This document shows, one piece after another, positions 56,728-64,000 of a stretch of DNA of 64,000 bases. Where the stretch lies: positions 616,001 through 680,000 of the forward strand of contig NZ_JBAWKJ010000001.1 in the NCBI RefSeq assembly GCF_037095755.1, read 5' to 3'. Numbering within the stretch: the first letter of the stretch is position 1; every line of letters starts with the position of its first letter. The notes below the pieces were generated by a model that was not told the DNA's origin, did not search any database, and saw nothing but the letters and a program-made list of their open reading frames with translations. The position numbers and the translations under genes were made by a program. Origin of the DNA: Sphingopyxis sp. CCNWLW2. Lineage in GTDB: Bacteria; Pseudomonadota; Alphaproteobacteria; Sphingomonadales; Sphingomonadaceae.

Positions 56728-57879
56728 TTATCGGCCGCGCGTGTCGATCGTGGCTTCCATCGACAGCCCGACGCGCAGCGGATGGTCCTTGAGCTGCTTT
56801 GGATCGAGCGCGATGCGCACCGGCAGGCGCTGCACCACCTTCACCCAATTGCCCGTCGCATTCTGGGCCGGGATCAGCGAGAAAGCTGCGCCGGTGCCGC
56901 CGGCGATGCCAACGACCTTGCCGCGATAGACGACGTCGCCGCCATAATAATCCGACACCAGTTCGACCGGCTGGCCAATGCGGATATCCTCGAACTGGCT
57001 TTCCTTGAAATTGGCGTCGACATAGGCGGTGGCGATCGGCACGAGCACCATGATCGGCGCGCCCGCGGCGATCCGCTGGCCGACCTGCACCTGCCGGTTG
57101 GTGACGATGCCGTCGACCGGCGCGCGCAGCACGGTACGAGCAAGGTCGAGCCGCGCCTTTTCGAGCCGCGCCTCCGCCGCCGCAACGTCGGGTGCGGTAT
57201 TGATCGTCGTCCCGCGCACGACGGCTTCGGCAGCGCCGAGGTCGCCGGTCGCGGAGCCGCGCGTTGCCTCGGCCGAGGTGATACCGGCGGCGGCGAGGTC
57301 GCGTGCAGCCGAAGCCGATGCGAGCGCCGCGCGCGCTGCGGTCAGTTCTTCGCCGGAAACCGCGCCGGTGCCCGCGATGCTTTCGCGCCGCGCGAGTTCG
57401 GCGCGGGCGCGTTCGACCGTTGCATTGGCGTCGCGCAGCCGCGCCCGCGCCTGTGCGATATCGGCACCGCGCGCTGTAACGCGCGCGCGCGCCGCATCGG
57501 CGTTGGCGTCGGCCTGTCCATAACGCTGGCGCGCGAGGCGCAGCGCCGCTTCGGCGTCGGCGACCGCGATGCGCTGGTCTGCGTCGTCGAGGATGACGAG
57601 GATATCGCCCTTCTTCACCGCCTGCGTGCCGCTGACGCGCACTTCCTTGACGGGTCCCGAGACGAGCGCGGTCACCTGCGCCGAGTCCGCGCCGACATAG
57701 GCATTGTCGGTGTGGACGCGTCCCGCCTGCGTCAGGAAATACCAGAGGCCCCACAGGACCCCGACCGCCACCACGACGATTGCGAGGATGCGCAGGAGCT
57801 TCTTCCGCCTGGCGCCGTTGACTTCGGGGCTGGCTTCGGGAGCGTCGGTTACAGCTGCAGCCGTTTCGTCGGCCATCAT
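56728..57879 (-). CDS. emrA: HlyD/EmrA-family membrane fusion protein
   Basis: 383 residues. Periplasmic adaptor linking EmrB to the outer membrane channel. One N-terminal membrane helix (RILAIVVVAVGVLWGLWYFL), biotinyl-lipoyl-type domain (VHTDNAYVGADSAQVTALVS), a long Ala/Arg-rich coiled coil (about 110-215), and TVLRAPVDGIVTNRQVQVGQ. The start overlaps the outer membrane gene's stop as ATGA and has AGGAGACGA upstream. Confidence 0.93.
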   Translation of the reverse strand: MMADETAAAVTDAPEASPEVNGARRKKLLRILAIVVVAVGVLWGLWYFLTQAGRVHTDNAYVGADSAQVTALVSGPVKEVRVSGTQAVKKGDILVILDDADQRIAVADAEAALRLARQRYGQADANADAARARVTARGADIAQARARLRDANATVERARAELARRESIAGTGAVSGEELTAARAALASASAARDLAAAGITSAEATRGSATGDLGAAEAVVRGTTINTAPDVAAAEARLEKARLDLARTVLRAPVDGIVTNRQVQVGQRIAAGAPIMVLVPIATAYVDANFKESQFEDIRIGQPVELVSDYYGGDVVYRGKVVGIAGGTGAAFSLIPAQNATGNWVKVVQRLPVRIALDPKQLKDHPLRVGLSMEATIDTRGR

Positions 57880-59303
57880 TCGTCTCCTGTTGAGTTTTGC
57901 GCACGATATCCGCCGCCAAGCGCGCGGATCAGGGCGATATCGAGCGAGAGCTGGCGGGCTTCGAGGTCGGCGACGGCGCGGCTCAAGGCCACCATGCTGT
58001 CCTCGGCGGTGAGCTGGACGATCTGGTTCGAGAGGCCGGCGCGGTAACGCAGTCCGGCGAGCTTCGAGGCCTCGGCCGCCGCGGTCAGCGCCTCGCGCCG
58101 CCCCACAAGCTGACGTTCGGTCGCGGCGCGGCTCGCCACGATGTCGGCGACATCGCGCAGCGCCCCGATCAGCGTGCGGTCATAGGTCGCAACCGCGACA
58201 TCATAATCGGCGCGTGATCCGCGGTATTGGCCCTGCAGCCGCCCGCCCTCAAAGATCGGCAGGCTGATCGCAGCGCCGCCATTGCCATATTCGGACCCCG
58301 ATTTGAACAGGTTGGAGAGCCCTAGCGACTGGAGCCCGACGAGCGCCGACAGGCTGACATTGGGATAAAAATCGGCGCGCGCGACATCGATGCGCTTCGC
58401 GGCGGCTTCGGATCGCAGCCGCGCCGCGACGATATCGGGACGCCGCCCGATCAGGTCGATCCCCGCATTGCCTGGCAGACCGAGCGACGGGCGCGCGATC
58501 TGCGGGCGCGCGATCGACAGGCCGCGATCGGGCCCGGCACCGATGAGCGCGGCGAGCCGGTTGCGCGTCGTCGCGATCGCTTCTTCGAGCGCAACGACGT
58601 CGGCGCGTGCCGAGGCGGCGCGGCTTTCGGCCTGCCGCTGGCTCGCCTGATTTTCGATCCCCGCGCGGGCGCGCTCGCCCGACAGGTCGGCACTCGCGGT
58701 GCGGACGCGCACCGCATCATTGGCGACGTCGAGCGCATGATAATAACCGGCGAGATCGGCATAGGCCGACGCGATCCCGGTGGTGAGCATCAGCCGCGCC
58801 TGCGCCTCGTCGACGCGCGCTGCCTCGGCTTCCGACGTCGCGGCAGCGAGCGCCGCGCGGTTGCGGCCCCACAAGTCGAGGTTGAAGCTGAAGGTCGCGG
58901 CGATATGGCCGGTATCCTGAATGCCGTCGGGCACAAATTCGGGCGGAATGCCCATATTCTTGCTCTGCTGGACGCCGCCCGCGCTCGCCTCGGCGCCGAC
59001 GCGCGGCAGCAACGCGGCGCCCGCCTGCTGCGCCATCGCCTCGGCCGCGCTGACCCGCGCGGCGGCGATCGCGACATCGGGCGAGCCCTTGAGCCCTTCC
59101 TCGATCAGCGCATCGAGCTGGGCATCGCCAAAGCCCTGCCACCAACCTTCACCGGGCCACGCACCCTGTGCGCTGGCGAATGTCGCGTTCGATTCCAGCG
59201 ACTCGGCCGCCGCCGGAACCGGCTTCGGCCCGAGGTCGGGAACGCTCGCGCAGCCCGCAAGCAGGCCGAAAACAGCGGTGGAGAGAAAAATTGTCCGGGG
59301 CAT
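57876..59303 (-). CDS. Outer membrane efflux lipoprotein (NodT family, TolC-like)
   Basis: 475 residues from the ATG at 59303 (a TTG at 59312 adds three). Lipoprotein signal IFLSTAVFGLLAGC, then two repeats of outer membrane efflux helices: FNLDLWGRNRAALAAATSEA and PIFEGGRLQGQYRGSRADYD are typical of the RND/EmrAB-associated NodT group. First gene of the exporter operon, divergent from the TetR gene. Confidence 0.94.
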   Translation of the reverse strand: MPRTIFLSTAVFGLLAGCASVPDLGPKPVPAAAESLESNATFASAQGAWPGEGWWQGFGDAQLDALIEEGLKGSPDVAIAAARVSAAEAMAQQAGAALLPRVGAEASAGGVQQSKNMGIPPEFVPDGIQDTGHIAATFSFNLDLWGRNRAALAAATSEAEAARVDEAQARLMLTTGIASAYADLAGYYHALDVANDAVRVRTASADLSGERARAGIENQASQRQAESRAASARADVVALEEAIATTRNRLAALIGAGPDRGLSIARPQIARPSLGLPGNAGIDLIGRRPDIVAARLRSEAAAKRIDVARADFYPNVSLSALVGLQSLGLSNLFKSGSEYGNGGAAISLPIFEGGRLQGQYRGSRADYDVAVATYDRTLIGALRDVADIVASRAATERQLVGRREALTAAAEASKLAGLRYRAGLSNQIVQLTAEDSMVALSRAVADLEARQLSLDIALIRALGGGYRAQNSTGDE

Positions 59304-59313
59304 AGCTTCCAAC

Positions 59314-59329
59314 GATACTAGCTGGTATC
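59314..59329. promoter_or_regulatory. TetR-type operator site 1
   Basis: GATACTAGCTGGTATC, a 16-base near-perfect palindrome (one asymmetric pair), 10 bases before the outer membrane gene's start. Confidence 0.72.
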
Positions 59330-59356
59330 ATGCGCAAATGGACTTCGGAGGATGCG

Positions 59357-60001
59357 TTGTCAATCGAAATGATACCAGATAGTACGCCTGCCCTCGACGA
59401 TGCCGCGACGATGCGCCGTAAAGCGTTTGTCGACGCCGCGCGCGAGCTGTTCTTTGCCAATGGTTATGCGGGGACGACGATGTCGTCGATCGCGAGCAAG
59501 GTCGGCGGGTCGAAAACGACGCTCTGGACCTATTTCCCGTCGAAGGAGGATCTGTTCGCCGCGGTCGTCGACGATATCGTCGCGCAATATGGCGACGCGC
59601 TCGCGATCGATCTGCCGCTTGAGGGGCCGGTTCCCGATGTACTGCGGGTATTCGGCAATCTGCTGATGACCAAGCTGACCGCGACGCCGATCCTGTCGCT
59701 TTTTCGCCTCGTCGTCGGCGAAGCCGAACGTTTCCCGCACCTCGCCGAGACATTCTACGAGCGCGGCCCGCGACGCGGCAAGGCGCGCGCGGCCGTCTGG
59801 GTGGGCGAAAAGATGGTGCGCGGCGAGATTCGAATGGGCGATCCGATGCGCGCGGTGCAGCAATTCACCGGCCTTTGTCAGTCGGGCGTCTATCAATTCG
59901 CGATGCTCAACCTTCCCGAAAGCCGCGACCTCGATCGCCTTCGGGGCGATGTCGACGCCGCGGTCGACGCCTTCTGTCGCGCGTGGGGGCCCGAAGGCTG
60001 A
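59357..60001 (+). CDS. TetR-family repressor of the exporter
   Basis: 214 residues if it starts at the TTG at 59357, which has a perfect GGAGG five bases upstream; ATGs at 59330 and 59369 are also in frame but lack such a site. HTH: KAFVDAARELFFANGYAGTT and MSSIASKVGGSKTTLWTYFP, then the family C-terminal ligand domain (YFPSKEDLFAAVVDDI). Divergent from the exporter operon with two near-identical operator sites in and beside the intergenic region, so it probably represses the pump and itself. Confidence 0.88.
   Translation: MSIEMIPDSTPALDDAATMRRKAFVDAARELFFANGYAGTTMSSIASKVGGSKTTLWTYFPSKEDLFAAVVDDIVAQYGDALAIDLPLEGPVPDVLRVFGNLLMTKLTATPILSLFRLVVGEAERFPHLAETFYERGPRRGKARAAVWVGEKMVRGEIRMGDPMRAVQQFTGLCQSGVYQFAMLNLPESRDLDRLRGDVDAAVDAFCRAWGPEG
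59371..59386. promoter_or_regulatory. TetR-type operator site 2
   Basis: GATACCAGATAGTACG matches the reverse complement of site 1 at 13 of 16 positions. It lies at the beginning of the TetR gene, just upstream (for the exporter) of a consensus -35 TTGACA at 59363-59358 on the minus strand. Confidence 0.65.
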
Positions 60002-60087
60002 CCGTCGCCGCGGAAACTTGCTCCCCCCGCCCTCCTGTGCAATAGGCGCCGCCCCCCGACCGGGATCCCCAGCTACAGGAGCATGTC

Positions 60088-61380
60088 ATGGACAAGGCGG
60101 CCGCGAGCGCGCTCGGCCTCGATTTCGGCACGACGAACAGCGTCGTCGCGCTCGCCGATGGCGAGGGCGGCACCGAACTGGTCGCGTTCGGCGACGCGGG
60201 CGACGCGGTGTTCCGCTCGGCGCTCTGCTTCTGGGAAGAGGAACGCGGCTGGAACGGCATCGCGCACGAGGCGGGTCCGTGGGCGATCGATGAATATCTC
60301 CAGTCGCCGCTCGACAGCCGCTTCATCCAGTCGTTCAAGAGCGTCGCCGCGAGCCCGCTGTTCGAGCGCGCGATGATCTTCAACAAGCCGTTCCGCTTCG
60401 AGGATATGGGGCGCCTGTTCCTCCAGCGCCTCGTCGCGCATGCCGGCGGCGCGCTCGACGAGCGGCCGCGCCGTATCATCGTCGGCCGTCCGGTCGAATA
60501 TGCCGGCGCGCGGCCCGACGCCGAACTCGCGCGCCAGCGTTACGACGCGATGCTCGCGGCGTTCGGGACCGAAATCTATTATGTCCACGAACCGCTCGGC
60601 GCCGCGCACAGCTATGCCTCGCGCCTGACCGAGCCGGCAACGATCCTCGTCGCCGACTTCGGCGGCGGCACCACCGACTTTTCGATCGTCCGCGTCGCCG
60701 AGCCCGGGAGTCCGCGGCGCTGCGTGCCGCTCGCCTCGTCGGGGATCGGCATCGCGGGCGACCGCTTCGATTACCGCATCGTCGACCGGCTGGTGCTGCC
60801 GCTGCTCGGCAAGGGCAGCCAATATCGCTCGTTCGACAAGCTGCTCGAAATCCCCGGCGGCTATTTCGCCGATTTCGGTGACTGGTCGCGGCTCGCGATG
60901 ATGCGAAACCGCCGCACGATCGAGGAAATCCGCCGCCTCCAGCGCGACGCCGAGCGGCCCGACCTGATCGGCCGCATGATCGCGCTGATCGAGCATGAGC
61001 AGGGCTTCCCGCTCTATGATGCCGTGGGCAGGCTCAAGCGCGCACTTTCTAGCAGCGATCACGCCGAATTTCACTTCGCCGGTGGCGGAATCGAGATCGG
61101 GGCCGACGTGCGGCGCGCCGATTTCGAGCAATGGATCGCCGACGATCTTCGCCGCATCGAGGCGGCGATGGAACAGGCGCTCGCGCGCGCGGGCATCGCG
61201 CCCGCGGCGATCGACCGCGTCTTTCTGACCGGCGGCTCGTCGCTGATCCCCGCGATCCGCGCGATGTTCGACCGCCGTTTCGGCGAAGAGCGTATCGCGA
61301 CCGGCGGCGAGTTGACCTCGATCGCGCACGGGCTCGCCCTGATCGGCGAGGAATCCGACTCGGCCGAATGGGCGGCCTGA
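60088..61380 (+). CDS. Short Hsp70-family protein (YegD-like)
   Basis: 430 residues: an actin-like ATPase domain only. LGLDFGTTNSVVALADG (phosphate 1), ILVADFGGGTTDFSIVRVAE (phosphate 2) and VFLTGGSSLIPAIRAMFDRR (adenosine) are intact. The C-terminal substrate-binding domain of DnaK is absent, as in E. coli YegD. Preceded by AGGAG. No co-chaperone gene adjacent; client unknown. Confidence 0.9.
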   Translation: MDKAAASALGLDFGTTNSVVALADGEGGTELVAFGDAGDAVFRSALCFWEEERGWNGIAHEAGPWAIDEYLQSPLDSRFIQSFKSVAASPLFERAMIFNKPFRFEDMGRLFLQRLVAHAGGALDERPRRIIVGRPVEYAGARPDAELARQRYDAMLAAFGTEIYYVHEPLGAAHSYASRLTEPATILVADFGGGTTDFSIVRVAEPGSPRRCVPLASSGIGIAGDRFDYRIVDRLVLPLLGKGSQYRSFDKLLEIPGGYFADFGDWSRLAMMRNRRTIEEIRRLQRDAERPDLIGRMIALIEHEQGFPLYDAVGRLKRALSSSDHAEFHFAGGGIEIGADVRRADFEQWIADDLRRIEAAMEQALARAGIAPAAIDRVFLTGGSSLIPAIRAMFDRRFGEERIATGGELTSIAHGLALIGEESDSAEWAA

Positions 61381-61496
61381 TCGGGTCGATCGAACCCGGG
61401 CGGCTCTGCCGGGCTCGAGATCGTCGTTCCCGAAGGAAAATAGCGAGGGGAATCCGGATATCGGCATGCTCGCCGGCGCCCGCGCGTGCGAAACGC

Positions 61497-61535
61497 AAAA
61501 AAGCCCGCCATCCCAGAAGGAAAAGCGGGTTTTTT
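61497..61535. terminator. Bidirectional intrinsic terminator
   Basis: AAAAAAGCCCGC ... GCGGGTTTTTT, A- and T-tracts on both sides with one bulged base and a 16-base loop, between the Hsp70 gene (plus) and tRNA-fMet (minus). Confidence 0.82.
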
Positions 61536-61612
61536 GATGATTGCGATTGATCCCGCCAGCGCGGGGGCACGCACAAATGTTGGCGTTCACTTGGGTTCGC
61601 TGAGATTTGTGG

Positions 61613-61689
<77 letters not shown>

Positions 61690-61749
61690 CCACCAATATG
61701 CGGTTCAATGCCCCGATTTTCAACCGAGACAGACCGCAAAAACAGCAAA

Positions 61750-61771
61750 AGGCCGGCATCGCTGCCGGCCT
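61750..61771 (-). terminator. Hairpin after 5S rRNA
   Basis: AGGCCGGCA-TCGC-TGCCGGCCT (9-bp stem); on the minus strand it is followed by TTTTGCTGTTTTT, an intrinsic terminator between 5S and tRNA-fMet. Confidence 0.75.
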
Positions 61772-61820
61772 CTAACTTTGTGAATGGGTCTTCCTTTTTC
61801 GACCTTACGCCGGCTGCAAT

Positions 61821-61936
61821 GCCTGGCGACGTCCTACTCTTCCAACGCTTAAGCGGTAGTACCATCGGCGCTGTCAGGTTTCACGGCCGAGTTCGAGATG
61901 GGATCGGGTGGGTCACTGACGCCATGGTCACCAAGC
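61821..61936 (-). rRNA. rrf: 5S ribosomal RNA
   Basis: About 116 bases. Contains the conserved CCGATCCCATCTCGAACTCG and GGAAGAGTAGGACGTCGCCA segments; the two ends pair over at least ten positions (GCTTGGTGAC with GTCGCCAGGC). Boundaries set by that helix. The 5S-23S spacer (61937-62050) shows no gene. Confidence 0.95.
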
Positions 61937-62050
61937 AATGAAGCCGGCGTAGGGTCAAAAAGGGTTTCAATCGATGTCCGTGCAATATTTGTCTGATCAA
62001 TCATCCACTATCGCGGACAAACCGGTCAGGCTTGTCGTTGATGGCGGGAC

Positions 62051-64000
<1,950 letters not shown>

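Overview
The window is high-G+C DNA whose gene content points to a sphingomonad-type alphaproteobacterium (Sphingomonadaceae, possibly Sphingopyxis; this is inference from gene families and order, no taxonomic search was possible). Supporting signs are the crtY-crtI-crtB carotenoid genes, a UrcA-family protein, a TonB receptor beside a beta-propeller phytase, the rpe/heparinase-like/purH neighbourhood, and an rrn operon ending 23S-5S-tRNA-fMet.

Layout. 1-3709 (minus): carotenoid operon crtY-crtI-LOG family gene-crtB (crtB cut by the left edge). 3784-6000: fatty acid hydroxylase/sterol desaturase family enzyme, DUF2141 protein, a Cys-patterned exported protein. 6100-9811 (plus): lnt, metK, trmB. 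9863-11478 (minus): LprI-like protein and an L,D-transpeptidase. 11705-16273 (plus): compact periplasmic nitrate reductase operon napEFDABC, every junction overlapping. 16286-20702: small unknowns, a LysR regulator, a TauE/SafE permease, a KAS III enzyme. 20817-24737 (minus): cation/proton antiporter and hisB-hisH-hisA-hisF. 24824-29171: sspB, fumC, small membrane proteins, gmk. 29285-32980 (minus): acyl-CoA dehydrogenase, thiolase, SDR and thioesterase in one fatty-acid/acyl-CoA catabolic cluster. 33200-41320: SMP-30 lactonase, M3 peptidase, methyltransferase, an SPFH/ribbon-helix-helix/small membrane protein unit behind a 36-bp palindrome, rpe, heparinase-like protein. 41363-44921: divergent TonB receptor and phytase with a PhoB-type box array between them. 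45003-50379: purH, a large BTAD/TPR membrane regulator, UrcA protein, DedA/YqaA protein. 50484-52114: tyrosine catabolism (hpd plus a VOC protein) with a promoter and operator palindrome. 52194-60001: ABC-F ATPase, VOC protein, EmrAB-type tripartite exporter with a divergent TetR regulator. 60088-64000: short Hsp70, tRNA-fMet, 5S, and the 3' part of 23S.

Most of the window is core chromosome. The less explained parts are: two families of paired-hairpin intergenic elements (three and two copies), one of which supplies the end of hisA and the ribosome binding site of hisF; the SPFH/RHH unit with its large operator; the PhoB-type array; a protein with three Cys-bounded repeats; and an L,D-transpeptidase with an internal duplication. 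No CRISPR array, insertion sequence, integrase or prophage gene was seen. No gene-free stretch exceeds 300 bases.
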